Shown: positions 12,835 through 25,687 of the stretch, in pieces
Layout: every line of letters begins with the position of its first letter
Numbering within the stretch: the stretch's first letter is position 1
Assembly (NCBI GenBank): GCA_025716815.1
Contig: JAIXMN010000016.1
Span: 868,001 to 932,000, forward strand
DNA: 64,000 nt
From: Dichotomocladium elegans
Taxonomy: Eukaryota; Mucoromycota; Mucoromycetes; Mucorales; Lichtheimiaceae
Direction: 5' to 3'
Notes under the pieces: model-generated
What the model saw: the letters and a program-made list of their open reading frames with translations, nothing else
Told to the model about the DNA's origin: nothing
The model's database searches: none
Translations under genes and position numbers: made by a program

Positions 12835-14810
12835 ATGAGCACCGGGAATAAAACGACGGTATCATTTGATATTGCACCAGGCAAAAAACGGAAGCTGACC
12901 GAAAAGTCTCAGTTGATCGGCGACTGGCCGCAGAATTTGAAGTACCGTGCTTGATCACGACAGGTTGCAAGTTCCAAGAGGAAGCTTCATTAAACACGCG
13001 CTCATTTTCGTAGAGATTATGCGAAAGCCGCTTTTGAACACTGCCAGCCCGGTCAACAGTCTAAGCTTGAAAAAGAATTAAAGACATTGATCAAGCGATA
13101 CGGCGTTACGGCAGACTGGGAGCAGCTACGACTACCAAAGTATTTCTTGATTCCTTGCACTGTTTCGAAACTTCACGCATAAACTCTACCTCGCTTTTAG
13201 ATCGGCCGGCCATATTCCAAATCCGAATGGAGCCATTACTTCTATAGAGTTCAGTGCTTCGGGTAATGACCAATCTCACGCGAATGAGAAAACAGGGATG
13301 AACACAAAACCACGAGGGAAGTTACAATCCTCGCGGAAACAAAATCAGCAAGGTATCAAGGGCAAAGGCAAGGTCATTAATACATCGATGGGTCCACCAC
13401 CAAAGTAAGCGCTATAACAAGTGAGGTGTCAAATAAAGGAAGAGAGGAGGGTCACTTCTTATAATCTATAACTTGTAGATCAACCGGAGGCATTATCGAG
13501 GCAGACTTAACACCTGAAGAACTAAATAAGCGCGAAATGCGCAAACTACGGTTCCAAAATATACAGCCCGCCAAACGAACATCTATTTCATCTGTTAGCG
13601 CAGCATTACCATCTGGAAAAAGCCAGTCATCATCGGCAAGTGGGGATCTCGTTAAGGTGGAAGGGAATTCGAAAAGCGCCAAGTGTTAACGGTTGCGAAT
13701 GACCATTGGATATAGGATAGGGAGACATGTCGGATAGTGGGTTTATGCACAAACGTCGAAAAGCCGTATCTCAGACTCACTTCGGTAAGAAGACATCCGG
13801 TCGATGGAGACCATGTTGCTAACTTTAAAAAATTACCAAGGCACCTGACCCGTTTACTGTTCGTACGCCGGAGACGCTAAAAAAAGCATTTGACATGTTG
13901 AACCAGAAATGGAAGCTGGGATCGGATTACTCGTATATTTGTGACCAATTCAAGTCTCTAAGACAGGATCTTACGGTTCGAAAACTGATGACCGAGCGGG
14001 TCAATATACCGCTAACATTTATTTTAAGGTCCAACATATTGTGGACGAATTCACAGTGAAGGTTTATGAGGCCCATGGACGTATAGCTCTTGAGATGGTA
14101 CGCGGATGGAAGTGAAAGTTAATATTTGGCTATTAACGTAGCTCGCAGGGTGATCTTGGGGAGTACAACCAGTGTCAATCGCAGTTGATGCATATGTATA
14201 AGAAGGGGATCAAAGGCTGCCATGGAGAGTTTGTCGCTTACCAGATTCTTTATATGCTGTTTTCTGAGAACTATTCCGGTAATTAGGCAATGGACATCTA
14301 TACGTTCATCACTGATAAACAGACATTATAGAACTTAACGGATTGATGGAAAAGTTGGACGAAGCTCATACCGAAGGAAGGAACATGGGGAAATTTTCAA
14401 AATCCGTTAAGCATGCTATGAGCGTCCGCATGGCGCTCGCACATGGCGATTATCACAATTTTTTTAAGCTCTACCATGTTGCACCGAATCGAAGCAGATT
14501 CTTAATGGACAAATTTATGGATCGAGAACGGACACAGGCGTTGAAGGTGTTGTGCAAAGCGTAAGTAACCATTTGGCATGCATCGACCGAGATGATATAT
14601 TATTGCTATAGTTTCCCAATGGGACTTCCATTTGCCTTTATTGTAAAGGAGCTGGCGTTTTACTCGACCGACGATTTCGTTACTTTCCTGAGCAGACACG
14701 GTGTCACTTCTGTTGAAAATGACATCTGTTTGAACACGAAAGCCGCTTTACCGCGCTTGATTGAATATAGCCGTAAATACCAGAAAGTTGATATTAAAGG
14801 TCAAATGTGA
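12835..14810 (+). CDS. SAC3/GANP/THP3-family protein (LENG8/THP3-like)
   Basis: Member of the SAC3/GANP PCI-domain family closest in my recollection to metazoan LENG8 and yeast Thp3, which act in mRNA processing or export. The ATG at 12835 gives MSTGNKTTVSFDIAPGKKRK; exon 1 ends WPQNLK and joins DYAKAAFEHC after an intron at 12942-13013. Later exons carry ADLTPEELNKREMRKLRFQ (~13500-13555), IVGLCTNVEKPYLRLTS (~13735-13785), APDPFTVRTPETLKKAF, then DEFTVKVYEAHGRIALEMGD and the PCI-like core (YNQCQSQL, AYQILYMLF, VRMALAHGDYHNFFKLYH, LMDKFMDRERTQALKVLCKA), the family signature order. The protein is about 470 residues over ~9 exons. The donor of the intron before ~13716 is ambiguous, and phase favours one near 13650. 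Confidence 0.88.
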
Positions 14811-14859
14811 AGAGGGTAACAACACAAATGAATGAAGAAACCGTTGCAAAGTACGCTCC

Positions 14860-16010
14860 GCGTGAAAAGTTTTTTTTTTTTCAGTGAACAGAATTGAGCC
14901 GCATCTTAGCGACACTCTATGCATCTGAGAATACCTTTTGGCTTATTACAATCACCGTTCACTTATTCGGCTCTGAAGCGACAATCTTCATTGTATAAAC
15001 AGCATATCCTTGTGTCTCTGTCACTTTCCACAAGATATAACGAGATCCTTTCCGGTATAACAGAGTATCCTGATGTTATTAAATTGAATGCATTGATGGG
15101 ACGGTGGCAACGGATAAAGTTTTTCCACGATTGTTATCCTATGCATCAAATGAAACAAAGGGACCTTTTTTTATCGGCGATCAACGTATTCTGCTATAAA
15201 AATTTTCCAAAATGCCGCACATGCAGATGAGGAACACATAGAGAAGATTGCTGACACGAAGGGAGTAGATACTGGCCTTTTGCCTAACATTGCATTTATT
15301 GACGATCAGTGCATCGGACATCTTTTTTATCAGGAAAGGCAAATCTAAGCGCACAATGGTCCTGGTGCAGGTGGTACAAAAAAGCCTTTGCGTTGGTGTT
15401 CAGAGGAAGACAATAAAAATTTCATCCGTATCCCATCGGCCACACCCCATTTCAGACGATACTCTCCCATGATTTCGCAGCCCTCATTGCAATCATCCCT
15501 AGCAAATGATGGGTCAATGAAGACAGTGCTGCTGCCACAGCCGGATATCGGATGTGTTCCTTTGTTTCTTTTTACGAATCGTCTCTACCAAATAGAGCGT
15601 GTTTGGTCGTGATCTAATGCATCTGAGGTTAAAACAACAAGAGTCAATATCCGACGACGATCGGATCGAGCGCGTATGTCTAAATGCACATGCAGGGTGG
15701 CTATTCAAATCATCGCGGATCAACATGCTACCATAACCTCCCACCGCAGACCTGTATCACTGTCCGTTAGGTATATATTATTCATGGGCCATTCTCACCG
15801 TCGCTCTCTGCCCGTGGAAGGTGGGACAGCATGTCATCTACCAGATTTCCCAGAAAGGAACTTCAGCCCGCGCGATGGGCCATCTGAAACAGGGATCCCA
15901 AAAAAAGAAGCTGTGTTTCAATCCCTTTTTTAGGATCAACCCTGCATAGTCAAGACCTATAAGAATCCTCCTCCTTGTTTTGAGTCGGTCGTTCGTCCAT
16001 CGATCCCCTT
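14860..16010 (+). other. Unassigned ORF fragments between THP3-like and OSCA genes
   Basis: Open stretches at 14919-15230, 15290-15350 (LPNIAFIDDQCIGHLFYQ), 15388-15612 and 15610-15735 (RIERVCLNAHAGWLFKSS) lie in different frames without a convincing intron pattern. A piece near 15770-15900 reads YYSWAILTVALCPWKVGQH, faintly like an NCS1-type permease segment. This could be a worn gene or noise; I assign no function. Confidence 0.25.
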
Positions 16011-16017
16011 GATCCTC

Positions 16018-19000
16018 ATGGCAGATTCGGCAAATGAGCAGTTGAAGTAATTTTGCTCATTATCACAACCATATACAATTGTACGTACTTACATTGCTCT
16101 GTAACGCGTCCTCTAGTACCGACAACTCCGTGAGTACCTTCACGTCGGCGTTGTGGTTCAACGCTGCCATAGCAGCTGGCTACTTTTCCGCCTTCATGGC
16201 AGTGCGTCGTTTCCGGCCACGTGTATACAAACCGCGAACCTTCCTCGTCGATAAAGAGTAAATACAGGGACTTACTGTCATCTTTTTATGCTGCTGATCC
16301 GCTTGTCTTTTGTGTGCGTGTGATTTCAAAAAGACGCCAACCTCCCCCGCATATCGATGACGGGGATCTCTTTTCCTGGATCATCCGGATACTACGAATT
16401 CCAGATGACGACATCCGTAAATCCATTGGACTTGACCGATATATGGTTTTGCGGTTTTTGCGGATGGGCATTATGACATTTATTCTTTTTACTGTTGTTG
16501 CAGTCCCTATCTTGATTCCTATCAATTTCGTCGGCCAACTGGATTCAAATGGCCTGAACAAGCTGACGATTGGTAACATCAAAGATAAGGGGAGATTGTG
16601 GGCTCATTTATGGCTGTCCGTGCTTCTTTCAGGTGGGCTTTGTTCCGTTCTTTTACCCCCCCCTCCGTTTGATCTGTAACTCAGCTATGCTAACACTATC
16701 ATCCGTATATGTTAAGTCGGCCTCATTTTCTATACCTACCGGGAGACCCGGCATTTCCTTGTCCTTCGGCGGCAGCATCTACTGGATCCTTCTTATGCTA
16801 CATCCGTTACTGCGCGCACCTTGTTCATCCCTGCTATTCCAGAGAAGATCAACAATGTCGAGGCGCTGACTAAAATCTTTAACCGGTTTCCTGGCGGTGT
16901 TCGTCGTGTGTGGATCACCAGGTAACAAAACACAGTATGTCCTGCGACAACATGCACTAACAATGTTGGTAACTGTAGAAACATGGGCGATCTACCCGAT
17001 ATTGTTGCGAAGCGAGCGGATCTTGTGAAGCAACTCGAGGCCGCTATAACGAACACGATCAGAGACTGCTATAAACACTACGCTAAAAAGGAAAACAAAT
17101 TGGAGGAAAAGAAGATCGACTTATCTATAATTCCAGAAAAGCTGCGACCTACCCATCGTGTGTCGCCTCTACCGATTCCTATTCCATTTATCGGACGCAA
17201 AGTTGACTCGATCAAGTATTACCATGATGAGATCAAGCAGTTGAACGACAAGATCATCGAACTCCAGAAGAATCCAGAAGTGTACGCCCAGCTCAATTCG
17301 GCGTTTATCGAATTCAACCAGCAGATTGCTGCTCACATGGCTGCCCAATGCGTGAGCCATTCCGCGGAGCTCCAGATGGCGCCTCGCTGTATCCAGATTG
17401 CACCAACTGATATCATTTGGGACAACATGAACGTCCGATCTTATGAGCGGCTCCTGCGCAGAGGCGTTAGTTGGATCATTACTTCGGCCATTGTCATCTT
17501 CTGGGCTATTCCAGGTAAGGGAAAGGGCAACGACTTTTTTAATCGAATTATGATCTCACACACACACACACTCTCTCTCTCTATAGTGACGTTTGTCCAG
17601 GCCGTGTCCAATATCGAATCGTTGAGCAAAATTCTCCCGTTTCTATCCGCACTAAACACCCTTCCTCCCACAGCGGTCGGTATCATTCAGGGTATTCTGC
17701 CCGCAGTAGCGCTCGCCATCTTGATCTCACTTGTGCCGGTTGTCTTCCGAAGTATGTCATGTTTCGTGTTACACCGATTAATACTAATTTGAGATAGTCT
17801 TGTCAACTTTGGAGGGAATTCCCCAAAAGTCAATGGTCGATTTATCACTTATGCACAAATATTTCTTCTTCTTAGTAAGTATCATGTAAAAAAAAAAAAG
17901 AAACATGATAATGCATGATGACTGACATTGTCTATAGTTTGTCGATGTCGTGCTCGTGTCTACGATTGCTGGTGGTGTCTTCCAGGCACTTAGCGCGCTC
18001 AAAGATAATCCTTTGAGCATCATCAACACTCTTGCTGAGACACTACCAAAGGTAAACCTGGTGCCAGATATATCGATTGGTCGATAATGTGGATGGTAAA
18101 CGCGGACGTTAAATAACTAGGCCAGTACTTTCTTCATCACGTATGTGATGCTCCAAGCATTTACATCCGGACAGACGCTCCTTCAGCTGGTGCCCTTGAT
18201 CCTCTCGTACCTTCTTCCATTTCTCGGAAAGACCCCCCGCCAGATATACATGCGAAAACGCACACTCTCCAATATCCAGCTCGGCACACTCATTCCGCAA
18301 CATACGGTCATTTTCGTACTAGGCATTGAATATTCGACGATTGCGCCGCTTATCCTTCCGTTTGTGTGCATGTACTTTATGCTCCAGTATTTCGCTTACC
18401 TTTACCAATTTCTCTTTGTCTACGAGATGAGCTATGAGTCCGGCGGCCTTGCGTTTCCTCGTGCCATTCGCCACGTGTATATCGGTATGTTCACGTGGCA
18501 GCTTACGATGATTGGTCTGTTCGCAGTGAATCAGGCTGTTCCCCAACTGGTGATTATGATTATCACGCTCATCGGCAGCTGCCTAAGCTTGTGGGTGTAC
18601 GACAAGTCCTTCAAGCCCTTATTCAAGTACCTACCCATGTATACGAGTGCTGAGGAGGAGAAGCTAATAAAGAATGGTCGAGGGTCTGTGTTTGCTGCCC
18701 AGGAAAAGCAGCAAGAACTCTGCATCCTTTCAACACGAACCAGCATCGGGTCAACCGGGCAAGAAGGCGGATCTACTGCTGCTGCTGATGCTGCTATCAC
18801 TGGCGAAGCAGAATCGACACCTGTTCCGGATCACATCGGTGCGGATGCAGACGAAGAGGCGCCAGTGACCGGGGATCATCCTCACCTTCCATTGATCGGC
18901 ATGCTGGGACACAACGGACTTCAGCTTCTGCGCCGTCGCCAGAAGCGTCGTGCCTCTTTGTCGACTTCATCGGACAGCACACCGGATGAGGAAAACGCAG

Positions 19001-19464
19001 ATGGGACCAACCGTAGATCTGAGGTTTATCTTGACGCTTACCACACACGTAGTACACTTCGCCAGCGCCTCGCGGACGGGATGAAGCGAAAGGACAATCT
19101 CGATAACCCCGGAATGACGGAGCAGACGGCGCTCTTGATGTTCCAGCTCGAGTCGTACATGCATCCGTCGATCTACATGACACAACCAACGGTTTGGCTG
19201 CCCAAGGACGATCTCGGCATCGCACAAAGCGAAGTTGAGGCGCTCCGGGAACTCAGCATTCGTACAAGCTCGCAAAGCGCGCATGTGGAACACAGGGGCA
19301 AGACGGGCGGAAAAGCCAAAATTAAGATCGATAAGGAACTCATCATCGACGGTGGCAAGGGCATTCCTGGCGAGCTGCCCGTGATTGATCTCTCCAAGGT
19401 CAATGACTATGTCCGCAATTTCGATCAAAATCTTAATGTGATTGAATCACTAGCACTCACTTGA
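16018..19464 (+). CDS. OSCA/TMEM63 (CSC1/RSN1-like) cation channel
   Basis: Calcium-permeable, osmo- or mechanosensitive channel family of the plasma or vacuolar membrane. The ATG at 16018 (MADSANEQLN) leads through an intron into TM1 (ALWFNAAIAAGYFSAFMAV), then RPRVYKPRTFLVDKE, DIRKSIGLDRYMVLRFLRM and TM2. The cytosolic RRM-like loop carries FIPAIPEKINNVEALTKIF (~16825-16885), and the segment AYTDIIWDNM-like (here APTDIIWDNM, ~17400-17430) precedes the pore helices. Those include ILPAVALAILISLVPVVFR (17695-17750), FVDVVLVSTIAGGVFQAL, LSYLLPFLGKTPRQIYMRK and YFAYLYQFLFVYEMSYESGG. There are around eight exons and about 980 residues. The long hydrophilic C-terminus (~18660-19464) is low-complexity and family-typical. 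One intron contains a CA/CT microsatellite (17559-17582). The gene converges on the amidohydrolase gene, with only 56 bp between stop codons. Confidence 0.92.
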
Positions 19465-19520
19465 AACTTCTTGTAACCTCTCCCTCCCGCCATTATTTTA
19501 AACATGTAATAAATTTATGA

Positions 19521-22500
19521 TCATAATGCATTCCATCCTTTGTCATATGAATACAAAGGCCGGCTGCGCATCTCAAAAGGGCTACCCGACCAAAGCACAA
19601 GGGGCGACGAAGACGACGTTCGGCCCAAGCCGAAAATATCCACAATGTTGGTTGTCACAAGCCGGATAGCCTCCATCTCGGACATGCGTCGGCCGTCGCC
19701 CTCATCAGAAGACGTCGCCGCCAGCCAGCCCGCGTCCCAGGCCAGATTGCGAGCCAGGCCATCATCCTCAACACCGATGGCAATCTTAACTCCATGCTTG
19801 TGTAGAATATGCGCCGCCGTGCCGTTCGTCAACGGTGCACCCGTCAAGCAATGGATTGAATCAAAGCGAGCAGGCGTGCAGAGGGCCGGTCGGAGGATCA
19901 CCGCGATGTCGGCCTCCGCGAGGTGCTCCGCGAGCAGATGTGATTCAGCTCCGCCCATGATGGCCATCCGAGCATGTGGCAGATGCTTCTTCTTTAGCAG
20001 GATGAGGGACGCAATCTCGTCCTTGTTGTGAACGCTGATAATGATCGGGATGTCTCCGCGAGCGGCTTGTCCAAACGCGTTTTTCGCATCCATGTTTTCC
20101 GTCAAGACCTGGCGGATAAAGGAAATTTGCGACGACACTGTGGGGAAACTCTCTGATTTGATATCGTCGCCAACTTGCAGATGCAGCGCCACATTGGGAT
20201 TGATCACTGCACCATCGCTTAACACTATGAAGGTGGCCGGGAGGGCCGAATAGGGATGTATGAATATGCGTGAGTCTCACACGATGCCTCTTTCTTTTGC
20301 CTAATCATGCTCAGCCCATACCCGAATCAGCACCCGTCTTAAAGGCTGCACTGACCCCAGCAATAACACCATTGGACATGGGCGCTGTGATGCTTGTGAG
20401 CACACCACCCTTGTAGGCCTCCTCGAGATGACGTGTGCCGAGCTTGAGTCCGTCGATGGCGTACACAAGCGTACTGGCGTTGAGCGACGTCGAAGGTTGG
20501 ACAGTGCCATCACCCGTGCTTTTTTCGGATGGGATCTCTACCATTCCAAGTCTAGATCCCACAGCGATTAAGCCCTACAGATTGTGCCTATACATGTCAG
20601 CCACAATGTTAGAGCTCTAGTGGGAGAACATGCACGCACCGGTATCATATATCCTCCTTTAACATCAATAGTCGGCACCTGCTGCTCTTCGGTTGCAGCG
20701 ACAGACAGGAGGACCTGGACGTCACATTCTTCGCCAGCGCAGATTACATCACCTTGGTGAACAATCACCTGCACAGGGCCAGCCATAAACGTCTCGTCGT
20801 ACATCACTCCGCCTACATTCTCGAATACCACGGTGCTGGCATCTGTCGGGAGCTTCACTTCATCGGCAGTAGCCATTTTCATTCTCCCTGCGTTCTCGTT
20901 GGCCGCCGCAATAGGCGGCAGGATCGGCTTCTCCTCAAGTAAGGGCACGCCATCGATAAACACCTGAAGCGGTGCTGCACCCATTGTCAGCGGTGGCCGA
21001 TCCCAGATGACGACATCTGCATCGTAACCAACTTTCAGAGAACCGATCCTGTGACCCAAGCCAATAGCTGAAGCAGGCACCGATGTCACGGCCTTGAAGG
21101 CTTCCTGGGCAGGTAATCCATAATGGGATGCCTTGGCAGCCTCAAACACCAGGTGCTGAGAGTTCAGCACCGGGTGGTCACTCTTGAGGGCCACCGGCAA
21201 TCCGGCTTCATAGAGGATCTTGGGACTGTAAGGAGATGCCTGGAAGGCCTCCTTCTTGTATCCCCAGTGATCAGCAAAGGTGGCAATGGTGATGTTATTA
21301 TGCGCACCCTTGATCATATCCGGTACAAGATATGCATCAAGAGCATGGTGAAAGGCTGTGATGTTGAAGTTGAATTCTTTCGAAAGGCGGATCATGGCTT
21401 CGAGGTCGTGCGTTTCGTAGCAATGCACGTTGAGTAGCACATCACCGCGTAATAGGGCCACCAATGGTTCAAGACCCAGGTCTTCTGGGAAGCGCGACTC
21501 CAGACGCGCATTTTCTCCCATCAACTCGGCAGCGTGACACCAGTCCTCCTGCATCTCCTTCAAGCGCTTGGCTTCGTTCATCTTTTTACGGAACAGAAAA
21601 GCCTCTCCCATGCCTATAGATAATCTATCATTTGGTATCACGTTGCTTTCTTTGGTTTGTTCGCCTTTTTTCTCTTACTCACGGGTCATCGGCATCTTCC
21701 CATTCCAGCCATAAAATCGCTATAAACAGTTTCTAATTGGTATCGCTTGAAACAAGCTGTAGGGCAGCTCTCTCTCTCTCTTTTTTTTTTACCTTTGGAT
21801 TTTCGCCGCATGCCATCTTCATCCAGCGCCACTTGTTTTCTAACGTCTCGTCAACCCCAGCTTGTGCAAGCATATCCGCGTTGCTCGTGGTTGGAACAGG
21901 TCTCAGTTTGAATACGAACGCCTCGCCGCCCATCAGGTTTGCCGAGCCAGGAAGGACGAGTACAGTCGTGACTCCACCTGACGCTACGATAGGGATCGCC
22001 TTATCGTTCGGATTAAATGCATCCAGGGACCGGACAAATGGCGTAAGCGGATCCGTTGCCTCATTTGTCTCTTGCGAGCCGTTGAGCTCCGGCCAGGCAT
22101 CCAGTCCCAGATGGCTATGACGGGGTGAGGGGAGCTGGTTAATATCGATGGTATCTGCCGTGGCGTCTCTTACATCCTACTGTATCCCATACCTATGCAT
22201 ATCAACCAGACCTGGACTGACAATGCGGCCTCTGACATCAATCACCTTCGTTGATGGCGGATAGCTCTGGATTCCAACTTGTTCAACTTGTTTGATCACA
22301 CCTTCTTGCAGTAACACATCAACGCCTTCCAGAATATTGCCTTGGCCGTCCCAAACATTGGCGTTTTTCAGCAGCACCGGTCGAGCGTCTGCGGGCGCAC
22401 GTGGGTTCTTTCGTTCAGCATTGGGCCGGTTTACTAACCGAGTACGTTTCATCGCCTCGCATTGCTTCAGGCCTTGCTCCATTGCCACTTCCGAGACACC

Positions 22501-22824
22501 TATCTTCACAGGCGGTCGCAGCGAACCCGAAAGGGGCAGCACATCGCATCCGTGAGGCAGAAACAGTGCCAAGAGAAACGCAATGAAAAGGGTAAATATG
22601 ATAAGGCCACATAATATATAACCAATGCGCGATCGCACTAGCCCCTTGGAGACATATTTCTTCGCTCGTTGCCATCGACTCCTTGGCGTCGTGATATCGT
22701 TGCCTGGAAGGCTGTCCGCGCTATTATTGTGGTTGGCCCCGGACGGAAGGTCTGAGATGGTGTTGCTGCCATTTTCGGGACCAGAGGTGGGTATGGCGTC
22801 GTACCCTTGCTTCCTCGACAACAT
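19521..22824 (-). CDS. Membrane-anchored tandem amidohydrolase
   Basis: Metal-dependent hydrolase of the amidohydrolase superfamily, in the fungal group often labelled 'carbohydrate esterase 9-like'; the substrate is not known from sequence. The start at 22824 (MLSRKQGYDAIPTSGPENG) is followed by a cytosolic tail and one TM helix (IGYILCGLIIFTLFIAFLLA). The first domain has SPGLVDMHSHLG across the intron at ~22114-22189 (HxH metal ligands), NVHCYETHDLEAMIR, AFHHALDAY and LKSDHPVLN. A second, degenerate copy follows: MIPGLIAVGSRLGMVEI occupies the place of the HxH strand, so it has lost metal ligands. It continues through NPNVALHLQVGD and GVEDDGLARNLAWDAGWLA to the stop at 19521. Six exons encode about 970 residues. 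A type II topology with a lumenal or extracellular catalytic part is inferred. Confidence 0.85.
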
Positions 22825-23066
22825 TACGCGTACAGAAGCGTGAGAGAAAGGAGAAAATCAAGTAAAAATATCCTGTACTTGCGTCATTTGTTGCGTTGCC
22901 ACAAACATCCACCACTTGTGTTGCTTTATCCACCTCTCTCACCTACCCCTTTTCAAGAAAAGCAGACTACCCAAGCTACAGCCGCATTATCCTAACTTAT
23001 TAACTACATGATTGCGTGTAAAAAGCTGTTGCTCATGTTTATTGCAAGAGAAAAATAAAGAGCGCT

Positions 23067-24253
23067 TTAGACAGAGTCCAAAACAGGGGGCTCGACAAAG
23101 TCCTTGGTGACCTTGGTGCCGACATCGCCAGCAGCAGAAGCACCACCGTGAAGAGCCAACAAAGCAGAGACATCGAACTTGGGCGCCTTCAAGATCTTGA
23201 CCTTGCGGATGTAGGTGTTCTGCAAGGGGTAGATACCCTGGCAGGCCTTCTCAATGCGAACAGCAACGGCATCCTGGGCCTGGTTCGAGGCGGAGGAGGT
23301 GATCTTGGTGACCAACTCCTTCAAATCGCAGGAAACAGTCTCTTCAGTCATGATGTCCATCATCTTCTTGCGGATCTGGTGGACCTGGGAAGACATGGCA
23401 TAAGTGGTCTTCTTGAGCTGGTTGCGGCGGCGAGCAGTGAAGGCAATGCAGAAGAGACGAACAAGATAGCCGTCAGTGGTCTTGACATCAACGAAGGCCT
23501 CGATCAAAGTCTATTATACGTGTAAGCTATCTTGACATTCCCCGCTTCTGGATCCGGCTCGTCGAAATTACCTGCCACTTCTTGACCATTGAACGGAGCT
23601 TGTCAGTGGTCATGTCCATGCCGTAGAAGTTGGTGAGGCAGTTCTTGCCCTGGATCTCGTCAACCTTAAGCTGGATCTTGCGGAAAGAGCGAGCCTCATC
23701 CTTCGAAAGGTCTCCAAGAGACAATTCAACGACACGACCGTTGAGCGAATCGTTGGCATTGCGAAGACCCTGAGTTCGGTTGACCAAAGTCTTGCCGACC
23801 TGTCGAACCTCGAACATGGAGGGGGCCTTGAGGTCATACCAATCCTTGCGGGTAAAGGGATCGACACTAAGAAGTGGCAGGGTCATAGTAAGTTTAATTA
23901 TTCGTGCGCTGAATCGTCCCACTGTCGTAGCATTATATTCTTCGTGCACACTCTTCTTATTTTTTTCTCCACATGCTGAATGGTGCCCTTGTTTGCCTCT
24001 ACTGCTATTGCTTCCTCCTTTCTGTTGAATACTTACACCTTCTTCTTGAGACCCTTCTTTCCTTTGCTAAGGCGCCTGTGGAGTGAATGGAAAACATTCC
24101 CATCAGCACATGACTGTATCGAAAATTTCAATGCTCTTAAATGACTTACTTATTCTTGCCAACAGCTGTTTATCGCCATGATAACATCAGAAATGGAACG
24201 GATTAGTACGGCATTATATGGATGGATGGATTCTGACGGATGGACATACCCAT
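23067..24253 (-). CDS. RPS1: 40S ribosomal protein eS1 (S3a)
   Basis: Small-subunit ribosomal protein. The mature N-terminus [19 protein letters not shown] is split over tiny exons. Exon 1 is only ATGG (24253-24250), followed by an intron with gtatgt donor, a perfect tactaat branch point and a cag acceptor. Exon 2 supplies AVGKNK, exon 3 [12 protein letters not shown], and exon 4 [19 protein letters not shown] to VKKWQ. The last exon runs [20 protein letters not shown] to [10 protein letters not shown] and the stop at 23067-23069. Length (~255 residues) and sequence fit the family throughout. The split start codon context means an ORF-only annotation would choose a wrong start. Confidence 0.96.
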
Positions 24254-25680
24254 ATTGGATGATTAAAAGGAGGTTCTTTCGTGTCCCAAGCCAGAGAATC
24301 ACAAAGGGCACCCCCTCGCAACGGGATTTGGATCTCCGGCTGGATCGTCGAGCGGGACTCAGCTAAACTCGGCGGAGTGTGATACTAAGGACTCTCACCT
24401 CTGGATATGTCCATTCGATCATCCACCGCATTCTTACATCCTACATGATATCGGCAATCGTGACCAACAGATACATAAATCAAAGGATCAGAATGACTCT
24501 ATGTAATCGTTCATGTTTAGTGAAAAATTGGCCCCCGAAGTCCGAACTTATATATCAACATGAAATTTTTATAGAGCTAATTTTAGGCGTCGATCGAATG
24601 GTTCCTCTGATATGGGTTTATGTAGCAAAATAAAAAATTAGATAGCATCGAACAAAATAAATGTTCCTTTGAATATATCGACGTAGTCGCATGGAAGATA
24701 TGATGGGATGTCAAATCCATATGATATTCGCGATTGATGACATTTAGCATAGTATAGAGAAGACGAGATCAGCTACTGCTGATATCGAGAGCTAGAGAAG
24801 TGTACGTATGCCGGCGCCTTCAACGGGGACTATACCACTCTATTTGCTTAGACCTTCTACATAGTCATCTGCTGTCCATTTCCGCCAGATGTGTCAGGAT
24901 GCTCACCGCAATACATGGAAAACGATATGTACTTAGCTTCACATTAAATAGCTAACAAATTGTCCAAGTTTTCGTACCGGTTCCTCTCATGGACGGGTCT
25001 CCATATCAACTCGTACTTCTAAGGCGAGATGAAATATGTTCTTTTATTGCATCAATCAATGAAGCAAGACAATCCAACTTTGTACTTGACAATTGCCGTT
25101 TTACTGCCGAGGACGCAGCGCAACCCAAATCTTTGCTATCGAAGAAGCCTGGGGGTGGGTTACAACCAGATGCCTGGAGCGTGTTTGTATATAGCATTTT
25201 GACCGCTCGACCAAGTCCAATTTAGCCCGATTGAAACACCCGAATCGTCTATACGATCGTAATCATGCTTGTATACATAGAGGTTCATTTTGTAGACTTC
25301 TGGCCTTGTCCAGATCCGCTTATTTGTAGTGAACAACTGCGCACGGGATCGACGCATCAAGTGCATGGAAGTATTTATACACGTCTTTGCAAGCGGCCAG
25401 TATGACAAATCGAACTGACGAGTACGAGCAGACCAGTGATGGTATTCACAAAACGCTTCCCTATGTGCATATCTTTCCGGCCAGCTATTGCTTGTTCAAG
25501 TGTTTTAAACATATCCACGGATCAATAATGACGTTTTGGATACGCATCCAAGGCCCAGGGGGGGAATACAAGACTACTGACAGTGATATGGAATATTTAG
25601 GCCTATAGTCTTTTTTGGCGCAATGGTGTTTGCAAAGTAAAAGAAAATGCACGAGTCATCCTCTCCTTTATTGCTGGGGT
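24254..25680. other. Intergenic, no supported gene
   Basis: 5' flank of the eS1 gene and 3' flank of the p24 gene. Short ORFs at 24989-25225 and 25387-25608 show no family motif and no splice continuity. No RNA gene or repeat was recognised. Confidence 0.45.
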
Positions 25681-25687
25681 GTGTAGT

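Noticed and set aside
15770..15905. NCS1 permease gene
   Set aside because: Only ~20 residues look alike, with no second conserved segment or exon context.
19540..20253. Plus-strand ORFs across the amidohydrolase and eS1 genes
   Set aside because: They are antisense shadows of strongly conserved minus-strand exons.
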